Part shown: positions 1 to 5,377 of the stretch, one piece after another | Layout of the letters: each line of letters begins with the position of its first letter | Numbering within the stretch: position 1 is the first letter of the stretch | Source of the DNA: UBA12478 sp964513275 | Lineage (GTDB): Bacteria; Patescibacteriota; Patescibacteriia; UBA9934; GWF2-40-263 | Length of the DNA: 11,204 nt | Direction: 5' to 3' | NCBI GenBank assembly: GCA_964513275.1 | Contig: CAZELN010000027.1 | Coordinates: 1 to 11,204, forward strand | The notes under the pieces: model-generated | The model's database searches: none | The model's input: only the letters and a program-made list of their open reading frames with translations | What the model was told of the DNA's origin: nothing | Position numbers and translations under genes: made by a program

Positions 1-1
1 A

Positions 2-226
2 GTCCTGGGAGACGAAACACTCCGAGAGATAGCCAGAATTCTTGTTGAGAAGGTTCGTGCCAACACGTCAATCGACTGGACGCTCAAAGAGAGCGTGCAA
101 GCCAAACTACGTGTCTTGGTGAAACGCACACTTAAACAATTCGGCTACCCGCCCGACCAACAGTTGCTTGCTACTGAGAACATCTTGAAACAAGCAGAGA
201 TGTTCGCGCAGGAGTGGAGTGAGTAG
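2..226 (+). CDS. hsdR: Type I restriction enzyme R subunit, C-terminal tail (partial)
   Basis: An open frame enters from the left edge and gives 74 residues before a TAG stop at 224-226. Its text (LREIARILVEKVRANTSIDW, then KESVQAKLRVLVKRTL, then GYPPD) matches the helical C-terminal domain of HsdR (DUF3387 type), which sits beyond the nuclease and the two RecA-like translocase domains. HsdR is the ATP-driven DNA-translocating and cutting subunit of type I restriction-modification complexes with HsdM and HsdS. The catalytic domains lie outside the window, so activity cannot be judged. It is the last gene of its set here, 21 bases before the next gene on the same strand. The family call is firm from the conserved tail. 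Confidence 0.88.
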   Translation, partial: VLGDETLREIARILVEKVRANTSIDWTLKESVQAKLRVLVKRTLKQFGYPPDQQLLATENILKQAEMFAQEWSE

Positions 227-247
227 CTGATCGATTCCAAAGTAGCT

Positions 248-1006
248 ATGGAAAAAGATAACCGATCCTTTGGGGCGAGATTGATTGAAAAGTTGAGAGA
301 GAACGTTGAGCTGGTATGTTCCAAAATACGAAAAGGAGAGCCAGAAAAGAAGTTTACGAGTGGGCGTGAACGGTTTTTCAATTTGATAAAAGATCACCCA
401 TATTTTCAAAAACGAGTCGCACAACTTCGAAAGAAATATAAAATTCCGTTGTTAGGCTTTGCTGATTCAAAAGGCGTTTATTATTGGGAGCATGAGAAAA
501 AATCGAGGTATAATTGCTTTGTTGATGAGATGGACTTGTTCATTTTAGACTTCACTATTCCGAAGGTTTATCGAAGTAGTGCAACACGGTTTTTCTATGA
601 TTTTGTACTTTCTCCCAGACGTACCCAAAAAAGCCCGATTGGGAATTACCCGATTTTTTCACTTGTAAAAGCTGACGACGATCGAGAAATCAACAAGTAC
701 TTGATCGACCCAAACGGTTTTTACCTGCAAATTTTTGAATGGACAACAAAGAGAGAAGTATTAAATGCAATGAAGAAAATTTTTAAGGAGAAAGATAAAA
801 CCCTCTTTCATGTCTCAAAGGTAGAGGGCATGGCAAGAACAATCTGGCTGTTGAGTCAGGGGGAGTTGAGTGATAAGGAGATCAGGAGTGCTCTGAAATC
901 GAAAGTGGGCGAGTTCGTCGATCAAAAAATTCCTGATCAAAGCAACATTTCTAACTATCGACAACGATATGAGAGAGCACTTAACTCTCTCAGGTTGTTA
1001 GACTGA
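248..1006 (+). CDS. Uncharacterised accessory protein between hsdR and the integrase
   Basis: I do not recognise this 252-residue protein. It is soluble and highly charged, with no signal peptide or membrane segment. Residues 1-60 are rich in Lys, Arg and Glu and probably helical. Residues 60-180 look like an alpha/beta domain, with hydrophobic strand-like pieces such as FVDEMDLFILDFTIPKVY and FYLQIFEWTTKREV. Residues 190-250 read like helices of a DNA-binding domain (ARTIWLLSQGELSDKEIRSA, later DQSNISNYRQRY), including a possible helix-turn-helix near 203-240. The start has no clear ribosome site, and the gene lies 21 bases after hsdR, so co-transcription is likely. A regulator or accessory factor of the restriction system or of the element is possible. 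That role is inference from position and the C-terminal pattern only. Confidence 0.75.
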   Translation: MEKDNRSFGARLIEKLRENVELVCSKIRKGEPEKKFTSGRERFFNLIKDHPYFQKRVAQLRKKYKIPLLGFADSKGVYYWEHEKKSRYNCFVDEMDLFILDFTIPKVYRSSATRFFYDFVLSPRRTQKSPIGNYPIFSLVKADDDREINKYLIDPNGFYLQIFEWTTKREVLNAMKKIFKEKDKTLFHVSKVEGMARTIWLLSQGELSDKEIRSALKSKVGEFVDQKIPDQSNISNYRQRYERALNSLRLLD

Positions 1007-1009
1007 TAA

Positions 1010-1039
1010 CTTACAGACAGTGGTATCAACAACTGTAAG
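1010..1039. repeat. Inverted repeat upstream of the integrase
   Basis: CTTACAG at 1010-1016 is repeated inverted as CTGTAAG at 1033-1039, with 16 bases between. It lies between the stop of the upstream gene and the putative integrase promoter. There is no T-run after it, so it is not a convincing terminator. It could be an operator for the integrase or a recombinase arm site. The symmetry is seen; the role is a guess. Confidence 0.35.
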
Positions 1040-1061
1040 ATACTGCATGCTCTGCTCAACG

Positions 1062-1067
1062 TAGACT
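1062..1067 (+). promoter_or_regulatory. Candidate -10 element of the integrase gene
   Basis: TAGACT lies 8 bases before the ATG at 1076, so transcription would begin at or next to the start codon (leaderless mRNA). No good -35 is seen 16-18 bases upstream. The call rests mainly on the same hexamer at comparable places before other genes here (minus strand 6639-6644 and 3459-3464). Confidence 0.35.
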
Positions 1068-1075
1068 GTTTCCAT

Positions 1076-2020
1076 ATGGAGAACGGTCTACAAAAAGATT
1101 TTAATCAGTACATTGAGCACTGCACGTATTCCTTACGACTGCGACCAGAGACGATTCGTGGGTACCACGCAGTTTTCAAACTTTTTACATCTTTGATGCC
1201 TGAGATTACTGATTCTAGTCAGTTGTCGACTGCCGCAATGACTAAATTTTTTAGAACGCTTGAGGTTCGAAAAAGAATTATCGGGAAGGGCACTGAAAAA
1301 GTAGGAGTTAAGGCTTCTACAATAATGACGTATTGGAGTAAGTTGCGTTCATTTTTTGAATGGTTGGCAAGAGAAGGGAAAATTGAGAAGAGTCCGCTGT
1401 CGAAAGAAAATAGACCGCAGGAGCCAGTCTACGATAATTCTCCTGCCTTGACTCGACAACAGGTTGATAGGATTCAAAGCATGATTTCACTGCACGCCAA
1501 AAATTCACTTTTGCTAAGACGTGATTTTGCAATCGTGACCATTCTTCTTTTTACTGGCGTAAGAAAAAACGAACTCGTATCCCTACGAGTAAACGATATT
1601 GATATGCAGAAGGATATTGTCGTAGTTAGGGGCGAAACTTCAAAATCAAAGCGAACTAGACAATTACCATTGCACCCGCTTCTAAAAGCACAGTTGAAGG
1701 AGTATTTAGCTGAGAGAAAACAGGAAGGTTATAAGACGGAATATCTCTTTGTATCCAACAACAAGGATGCCGGTTTGAGCGTTGATGGAATGAAGCATTG
1801 GGTTAAGAGGTTGAGTGATCTCACGGGAATGAAGTTTCACTTACATCAATTTAGACATACTTTTGCGTGCGCTCTTGCCAAAAACGGCTTCTCATCGTGC
1901 AGTATTCAAAAACTCATGGGACACACCGATCTACGGATGACCGAAAGATATTTGAGGTCATTAGGTGTTGAAGAGTTACGAGATGATGTCTGCAAATTAC
2001 GCATTGACAATCTGTGGTGA
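1076..2020 (+). CDS. Tyrosine recombinase (phage/XerC-D type integrase)
   Basis: This 314-residue site-specific recombinase cuts and rejoins DNA through a tyrosine. Residues 5-105 are the SAM-like core-binding domain and about 125-300 the catalytic domain. The catalytic set is complete: R163 in FTGVRKNEL, a lysine at 190 or 192 in the beta-hairpin TSKSKRTRQLPL, H257 and R260 in HLHQFRHTFA, H283 in LMGHTDLRMT and the nucleophile Y292 in ERYLRS. The length fits XerC/D-like and small integrase families. It has no Shine-Dalgarno sequence, and a -10-like TAGACT lies 8 bases before the ATG. About 200 bases downstream is a truncated tRNA-Thr(GGT) gene, the probable attachment site, so it is more likely the element's integrase than a housekeeping XerC or XerD. 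Family and catalytic residues are certain; target choice is inferred. Confidence 0.95.
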   Translation: MENGLQKDFNQYIEHCTYSLRLRPETIRGYHAVFKLFTSLMPEITDSSQLSTAAMTKFFRTLEVRKRIIGKGTEKVGVKASTIMTYWSKLRSFFEWLAREGKIEKSPLSKENRPQEPVYDNSPALTRQQVDRIQSMISLHAKNSLLLRRDFAIVTILLFTGVRKNELVSLRVNDIDMQKDIVVVRGETSKSKRTRQLPLHPLLKAQLKEYLAERKQEGYKTEYLFVSNNKDAGLSVDGMKHWVKRLSDLTGMKFHLHQFRHTFACALAKNGFSSCSIQKLMGHTDLRMTERYLRSLGVEELRDDVCKLRIDNLW

Positions 2021-2197
2021 ATTTGTCAAAATATGGTCGCACTGAGGTCTCTATTAACTCGTAATAGTACCTGATGCAATAGTTTTTCTGAGCTTGCGTC
2101 TACGTATTTGATGGTACTAAACAGGCCATCATAGACGGTAGAGATTCAACGAACAAAAATCTATTTTTGCCCAAGTTTCCAACATAAAAGTGGGGAA

Positions 2198-2232
2198 AGA
2201 CCTCTACCAAGTTCATGGTAAGGACGAGGTCT
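2198..2232. other. Probable attachment-site core (attR) with nested inverted repeats
   Basis: TACCA at 2205-2209 and TGGTA at 2216-2220 flank a 6-base centre, AGTTCA. Outside them AGACCTC (2198-2204) is matched inverted by GAGGTCT (2226-2232). GAGGTCTC also occurs directly repeated at 2044-2051. Inverted arms around a 6-8 base centre are the usual architecture of tyrosine-recombinase core sites. The centre lies at the 5' edge of the tRNA-Thr anticodon loop, a common integration point. Tetranucleotide-level symmetry can arise by chance, so the exact crossover point is uncertain. Confidence 0.5.
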
Positions 2233-2259
2233 CGGGTTCGATTCCCGACTGTGGCTCCA
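2216..2259 (+). pseudogene. Truncated tRNA-Thr(GGT), 3' half only
   Basis: The fragment begins at U33 of the anticodon loop. It reads anticodon GGT (2217-2219), the 3' anticodon strand GGACG, variable bases AGGTC, a T-stem TCGGG/CCCGA with loop TTCGATT, the 3' acceptor strand CTGTGGC, T73 and an encoded CCA. The matching 5' acceptor strand GCCACAG and any D-arm are missing upstream, so no complete tRNA can form here. Position 32 would be A, unusual for that site, which suggests that host identity ends near 2215. It is best explained as the displaced tRNA 3' end left by integration; the intact gene should be at the other end of the island. Confidence 0.75.
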
Positions 2260-2263
2260 GTAT

Positions 2264-2349
2264 GGGCAGGTACTCAAGCGGTCAACGAGGACAGACTGTA
2301 AATCTGTTGGCTTACGCCTTCGAAGGTTCGAATCCTTCCCTGCCCACCA
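2264..2349 (+). tRNA. tRNA-Tyr (anticodon GTA)
   Basis: It is 86 bases including an encoded CCA. The acceptor arm GGGCAGG/CCTGCCC pairs fully, with discriminator A. The anticodon stem ACAGA/TCTGT holds the loop CTGTAAA (anticodon GTA). A long variable arm with a GGC/GCC stem, typical of bacterial tRNA-Tyr, follows, and then the T-arm GAAGG/CCTTC. It starts only 4 bases after the truncated tRNA-Thr. Its original upstream promoter may therefore have been displaced by the island. Confidence 0.97.
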
Positions 2350-2473
2350 TCGGGCTCCTGATTTTGGCCCGCTGCGTCGTTGCGATCATCGCCACCTTTT
2401 CGTCGTACGTCTTTGTACGCCTCAAAGGCTGGCTCGATCGCGCCTCGCATCGGTCTCAAAATCAGAAGCCCGA
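2350..2473. repeat. 124-base imperfect palindrome between tRNA-Tyr and tRNA-Thr
   Basis: The outer arms, 2350-2366 and 2457-2473, are 17 bases with one mismatch (TCGGGCTcCTGATTTTG against CAAAATCAGaAGCCCGA). Further pairing continues inward: CCGCTGCG/CGCATCGG (one mismatch), GCGATC/GATCGC, GCCA/TGGC, CCTTT/AAAGG, and a terminal CGTAC/GTACG stem with a 6-base loop. The whole stretch can fold into one long hairpin on either strand. It begins on the base right after the CCA of tRNA-Tyr and ends 9 bases before tRNA-Thr. There is no T-run, so it is not an ordinary terminator. It may be a palindromic mobile repeat or a processing structure in the tRNA transcript. No convincing protein is encoded in it. 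Confidence 0.8.
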
Positions 2474-2482
2474 ACATTTTGT

Positions 2483-2557
2483 GCCGGTGTAGCTCAGGGG
2501 TAGAGCAGCGCTTTTGTAAAGCGAAGGTCGTGGGTTCGAATCCCTCCATCGGCTCCA
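2483..2557 (+). tRNA. tRNA-Thr (anticodon TGT)
   Basis: It is 75 bases with an encoded CCA. The acceptor GCCGGTG/CATCGGC pairs with one G-T wobble, and the discriminator is T. The D-stem is GCTC/GAGC, the anticodon loop TTTGTAA gives TGT, the variable region is AGGTC, and the T-loop is TTCGAAT. The T-stem GTGGG/CCCTC carries one T-T mismatch and pair 27-43 is G-A; otherwise the cloverleaf is normal. It reads ACA codons and would pair functionally with the disrupted tRNA-Thr(GGT). Confidence 0.95.
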
Positions 2558-2565
2558 GATGAATC

Positions 2566-2594
2566 TTGACCTTTTTCGCCTGCCGTAGTAGGCT
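2566..2594 (+). promoter_or_regulatory. Candidate promoter of rpmG
   Basis: TTGACC (2566-2571) is separated by exactly 17 bases from TAGGCT (2589-2594). The -35 is strong and the -10 is weak. The start codon of rpmG is 18 bases further on. rpmG could equally be read through from the tRNAs. Confidence 0.45.
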
Positions 2595-2612
2595 CCCATC
2601 GAAATTCAATCT

Positions 2613-2768
2613 ATGTCTCAAGATAATCTTATCAATCTCGAGTGTACCGTGTGTAAGAGGGTGAATAATCACTCGCACAAGAACAAGAAGAAGCTTAAGG
2701 AACGTCTTGAGCTCAACAAGTTTTGCAATCATTGTAAGAAGCACACCCTGCACAAGGAAACAAAATAA
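2613..2768 (+). CDS. rpmG: 50S ribosomal protein L33
   Basis: This 51-residue basic protein is a component of the large ribosomal subunit near the E site. The family marks are seen: two Cys pairs (C11-C14 in ECTVCK and C38-C41 in FCNHCK), which bind zinc in this form of L33, a Lys-rich centre (KNKKKLKERLELNKFC) and the basic end HTLHKETK. The length matches the family. It follows tRNA-Thr(TGT) by 55 bases and ends 2 bases before a strong terminator. The tRNA-Thr/Tyr/Thr-rpmG neighbourhood is a known conserved bacterial order. There is no Shine-Dalgarno sequence; the ATG is the only start giving the canonical N-terminus. Confidence 0.96.
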   Translation: MSQDNLINLECTVCKRVNNHSHKNKKKLKERLELNKFCNHCKKHTLHKETK

Positions 2769-2770
2769 CC

Positions 2771-2802
2771 AAAGCCCCCGAAGTTTTAGCGAAGGGGGTT
2801 TT
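2771..2802 (+). terminator. Intrinsic terminator after rpmG
   Basis: AAAGCCCCC (2771-2779) pairs with GGGGGTTTT (2794-2802), a 9-base stem ending in a T-run, starting 2 bases after the rpmG stop. The flanking A run means it could also work on the minus strand. Confidence 0.85.
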
Positions 2803-2809
2803 GAAATTG

Positions 2810-2833
2810 AAAAGCAGCTTTGCGTGAGCTGCT
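2810..2833 (-). terminator. Intrinsic terminator of the minus-strand GC-rich gene
   Basis: Read on the minus strand, AGCAGCT pairs perfectly with AGCTGCT around a 7-base loop and is followed by TTTTC. It starts 14 bases after the stop of the gene at 2848-3396. Two facing terminators thus separate rpmG from that gene. Confidence 0.75.
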
Positions 2834-2847
2834 CGTGTGAGGTCGGG

Positions 2848-3396
2848 TTAGCCGATGACGGTGAGGACGGACGTCCAGTCGAACGGCTTGATCTTGCGAT
2901 CCTGGTCGTAACCGTCGTCTTTGGCGGGCGTCCACGTCATCGTGACCTGGCCGTTGCGGATGAGGATCAGGGCGTTGCGGGTGCCATGCGAAGTGCGATC
3001 GATGTCCAGGATCCGACGCAGCGTCGGGCTGGGGACGAAGACCGTGTCCACAGCGCCGAAGAGGGCACAGGCGATCTGATCCGAGTCCACTGAGGCTACG
3101 ACCAGAGGCGTGATGCCGATACGCTTGGCCACGGCGATCTCGCGCTTGATCGCGCTCCAGTCGTCGGTCGCCGTGCTGGCGAAGCAGATCAGTACGGAAT
3201 CTCCCTCCGACGGGAAGATCTCGTCGATGTGGAATTCGCCGCCATCCACCGGAGCGATTCCGGTTGCGGGCTTGCGCCAGAGATGGAAGGTGGCGTCGGG
3301 TGGGAAATCGCTGAGGGAGACGTGCGTGGAGGGACGTGCAGGTGGGTTGGCGGGAGGGGTAGGGCTGAGCGCAGAACCAGCAGAACCGTTCGACAT
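2848..3396 (-). CDS. GC-rich gene for a protein with a possible redox-inactive thioredoxin-like fold
   Basis: It encodes 182 residues. The first 30 are Ser/Pro/Ala-rich and probably disordered, with no clear signal peptide. Residues 55-155 follow the spacing of the AhpC/thioredoxin superfamily: a strand SVLICFASTA, a helix DDWSAIKREIAVAKRIG, a strand TPLVVASVDSDQ, and an end strand-turn-strand NALILIRNGQVTMTW. The usual active-site cysteine position reads STATDDW. Only C71 and C110 exist, so peroxidase or disulfide activity is unlikely. A GGAG ribosome site lies 8 bases before the ATG, one of the few good ones here. GC content and codon use are clearly higher than in the neighbours, suggesting a different origin. 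The gene is surely real; the fold is a pattern-based suggestion and the function is unknown. Confidence 0.7.
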   Translation of the reverse strand: MSNGSAGSALSPTPPANPPARPSTHVSLSDFPPDATFHLWRKPATGIAPVDGGEFHIDEIFPSEGDSVLICFASTATDDWSAIKREIAVAKRIGITPLVVASVDSDQIACALFGAVDTVFVPSPTLRRILDIDRTSHGTRNALILIRNGQVTMTWTPAKDDGYDQDRKIKPFDWTSVLTVIG

Positions 3397-3458
3397 GTGA
3401 GGGACTCCGTGGATGGTGACGTGCTTGAACAGGGCAGAGCCTGATAAAACACGCGGGG

Positions 3459-3487
3459 AGTCTATCCCATCTTTTGACGCACGTCAA
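3459..3487 (-). promoter_or_regulatory. Promoter of the GC-rich minus-strand gene, with a shared palindrome
   Basis: On the minus strand TTGACG (3482-3487) lies 17 bases from TAGACT (3459-3464). The -35 is one half of a perfect palindrome, TTGACG-CA-CGTCAA (3474-3487). The palindrome also sits where an upstream element of the divergent ndh promoter would be, so one regulator could act on both genes. Confidence 0.5.
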
Positions 3488-3500
3488 CGGTCGATTCGTA

Positions 3501-3509
3501 TGCTAAAAT
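3501..3509 (+). promoter_or_regulatory. Extended -10 promoter of ndh
   Basis: TGCTAAAAT is a good extended -10 whose last base is 10 positions before the ATG at 3519. Transcription would start about 0-3 bases before the start codon, giving a leaderless or almost leaderless mRNA. No standard -35 is present, as expected for an extended -10. Confidence 0.6.
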
Positions 3510-3518
3510 ACTGCGCGT

Positions 3519-4697
3519 ATGTCTCAACACAACGTTGTCATTGTGGGAGGGGGATTTGCCGGTGTTTTCACGGCACAGGCGCTTCTCAAACGATCTATTC
3601 CCGTCACGCTCATTAGTGAAACAAATCATTTCACGTTTACCCCACTCTTACATGAAGTGGCGACGGGTTCCCTCATCGCCCACGATGCCATGTTTGAGTT
3701 CGAGCGTTTTTTTCATTCAAACCACTTTCGCTTTATTCGTGGTCGCGTGACAGGGATCGATCGTGAAGCTCATCAAGTGATACTTGGAGAAGAGCGGATA
3801 GCGTATCGCTTCCTCGTCGTCGCCACAGGCTCGATAACGAATCTGTATTCGATAAAAGGTACGGAGTATGCGTTTACACTCAAGTCCATTGAAGACGCGG
3901 TAAAACTCAAGCAAGCGATTCTTTCACGCGCGCAGGATGCCGATCGACACGTGGCGGTTACCGTGGTGGGCGGTGGGCCGACTGGCCTTGAATTGATTTT
4001 TGATATCGATCAGATGTTGCGTGACCTCAAGCGAATGAACCGCGCGGCGGATTACGACCTTCGGCTTATTCATGCAACCGATGTATTTTGCAAAGGTGGT
4101 GGGGAACGTGTTCAGAACTATATCGCCCGAGCTCTCCATCAGGCGAAGATTGAAGTCGTCTGTAGTGCCCATGCGCAAGCGTTCACGCCCGACTCGGTTG
4201 AGACAAGCGTGGGATCGTTCCATTCTGACGTGACGGTGTTATGCGCGGGTGTGCGTCCTAACACAGATCTGTTTAAGGGAATCCTAAGTCTGGACACGCA
4301 AGGGCATATTCCCGTTTCTTCTTCGCTGCAGTCACTGGATGATCCTCATATTTTTGCGCTGGGTGACCTGATCAGCATCGAAGACCAATCGGTTCCAAAA
4401 CTTGCCCAAACGACCGTGCGGGAAGCCCCGGTCGTCGCAGACAACATCGCCCGTCTCATGAAGAATCACCACGCAACCTTGCTGGCGTATCATCCGAAGG
4501 TGATCGGCATGCTTTTTTCTTTGGGATATGGGAATGGTGTGGGTGTGATCGGGCCGTTTATGGTCAAAGGCGTGTTGGCTTGGTATATTTGGCGTACCGT
4601 GTATTTATTTAAAACCCCTGGCTTTTGGAACAAACTACGTGTGGCGTTTAGCTGGACGATAGGATTGTTTAAGGGTCGGGATTTAAGCGAACTGTAA
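3519..4697 (+). CDS. ndh: Type II NADH:quinone oxidoreductase (NDH-2), FAD-dependent
   Basis: This 392-residue flavoprotein passes electrons from NADH to membrane quinone without pumping protons. The FAD-binding Rossmann motif is VVIVGGGFAG (6-15). The NDH-2 signature NHFTFTPLLHEVATG is at 36-50 and VVATGS at 100-105. The NADH Rossmann motif TVVGGGPTGLEL is at 148-159, and the second FAD contact IFALGDL at 278-284. The C-terminus (about 350-390, AWYIWRTVYLFKTPGFWNKL) is the amphipathic membrane anchor that separates NDH-2 from soluble reductases. The length is near the family norm of about 400-430. It starts from a near-leaderless promoter and is followed after 2 bases by the YceI lipoprotein gene, so the two form an operon. 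A sulfide:quinone reductase is the main alternative, but the tail and the PLLHEVATG motif favour NDH-2. Confidence 0.92.
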   Translation: MSQHNVVIVGGGFAGVFTAQALLKRSIPVTLISETNHFTFTPLLHEVATGSLIAHDAMFEFERFFHSNHFRFIRGRVTGIDREAHQVILGEERIAYRFLVVATGSITNLYSIKGTEYAFTLKSIEDAVKLKQAILSRAQDADRHVAVTVVGGGPTGLELIFDIDQMLRDLKRMNRAADYDLRLIHATDVFCKGGGERVQNYIARALHQAKIEVVCSAHAQAFTPDSVETSVGSFHSDVTVLCAGVRPNTDLFKGILSLDTQGHIPVSSSLQSLDDPHIFALGDLISIEDQSVPKLAQTTVREAPVVADNIARLMKNHHATLLAYHPKVIGMLFSLGYGNGVGVIGPFMVKGVLAWYIWRTVYLFKTPGFWNKLRVAFSWTIGLFKGRDLSEL

Positions 4698-4699
4698 TT

Positions 4700-5368
4700 A
4701 TGTTTAGACAGTTATTCCCAACGCTCGTGATTCCTATGATCTTACTTGGTGCTGGCTGCACAAAGGAGACAGATATGGTTGTTGAACCCGTTGCGGTCGA
4801 ACAGACCGACAACGTCACCTTTGAAAGCGGATCCTACACACTCGATTCCCAAAGGAGTTCTATCGCCTGGAATGCCCAGAAACGTATCGGAGCCGCGCAT
4901 AATGGCACGGTGAACGCCCAAGAGGGAGCATTTATTGTGGAGCAAGGACAGGTGATTGGAGGGACGGTTGTTGTAGACATGAGCACGATTGTCGACTTAG
5001 ATCTTACCAACGAAGAAAAAAACGCCACGTTGGTCGGGCATCTCAAGAGTGATGATTTTTTTGATGTTGCGACGTATCCAACGGCGACGTTCGCCATTTC
5101 AGACGTGACAGAGTTGGAAGAAGTTGCTGGCGCCACACACACCGTGACTGGGATCATGACAATCAAGGGGATCGAAAACGAAATTTCATTCTCTGCCACA
5201 TTTGAGACGGATACTGATCGCATTGAGGGAACCGGGACAGCCACGCTTGATCGAACACGTTGGGACGTCCGCTACGGGTCGGATACGTTTTTCGACAATC
5301 TTGGCAACGAACTGATTGAGGACGAGTTCACCCTCACGTTTGACATGGTCTTCACGGCTGCTGAATAA
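4700..5368 (+). CDS. YceI-family lipoprotein
   Basis: This 222-residue exported protein has a lipoprotein signal: a hydrophobic stretch at 7-17 and the lipobox LLGAGC with C20 as the lipidation site, followed by a loose linker to about 42. Residues 44-220 are a YceI domain, an eight-stranded lipocalin-like barrel that binds polyisoprenoid or quinone-like lipids in characterised members. Hallmarks are YTLDSQRSSIAW, HLKSDDFFDVATYPTATF (114-131), TIKGIENEISF and RTRWDVRYGSDTFF (185-198). It lies 2 bases after ndh, so the pair is co-expressed; a role in supplying or storing quinone for NDH-2 is a reasonable inference. Its stop is only one base from the end of the facing helicase gene's alternative frame. 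Confidence 0.92.
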   Translation: MFRQLFPTLVIPMILLGAGCTKETDMVVEPVAVEQTDNVTFESGSYTLDSQRSSIAWNAQKRIGAAHNGTVNAQEGAFIVEQGQVIGGTVVVDMSTIVDLDLTNEEKNATLVGHLKSDDFFDVATYPTATFAISDVTELEEVAGATHTVTGIMTIKGIENEISFSATFETDTDRIEGTGTATLDRTRWDVRYGSDTFFDNLGNELIEDEFTLTFDMVFTAAE

Positions 5369-5377
5369 TTTAGCGGT

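Larger units (their letters stand above)
1..2232. mobile_element. Right end of an integrative island carrying a type I restriction system
   Basis: The stretch holds the end of a type I restriction subunit, an accessory protein of unknown function and a tyrosine recombinase, and it stops at a truncated tRNA-Thr gene. Integrases of this class commonly insert into tRNA genes. The element carries a copy of the tRNA 3' part that restores the gene at one end, and the displaced original 3' part is left at the other end. The displaced part is at 2216-2259 on the plus strand, so the intact tRNA and the left boundary should lie upstream, outside the window. From about 230 to 2200 the DNA is visibly richer in A and T than the ndh or pgi regions, which fits transfer. 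The layout is seen; mobility is inferred. Confidence 0.65.

Noticed and set aside
2124..2146. GCCATCATAGACGGTAGAG looks a little like a tRNA 5' half with a D-arm
   Set aside because: GCCA matches, but the remaining acceptor bases do not pair with CTGTGGC and there is no D-stem, so it is not the missing tRNA-Thr 5' half.
2021..2215. The split tRNA-Thr read as a tRNA with an intron in the anticodon loop
   Set aside because: No 5' half is found in the window and no group I intron core is seen, while an integrase lies next to the fragment. Insertion is the simpler explanation, though the upstream sequence could revive the intron idea.
2274..2753. Minus-strand open frame of 159 codons, and a plus-strand frame 2190-2492
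   Set aside because: They run through tRNA-Tyr, the palindrome, tRNA-Thr and rpmG. The frames are open by chance over RNA genes and have no family resemblance.
2786..3487. Long alternative frames over the GC-rich gene (233 codons on the minus strand, 128 on the plus strand)
   Set aside because: High GC makes several frames open. Only the 2848-3396 frame has a ribosome site, a promoter and a protein-like pattern of hydrophobic strands.
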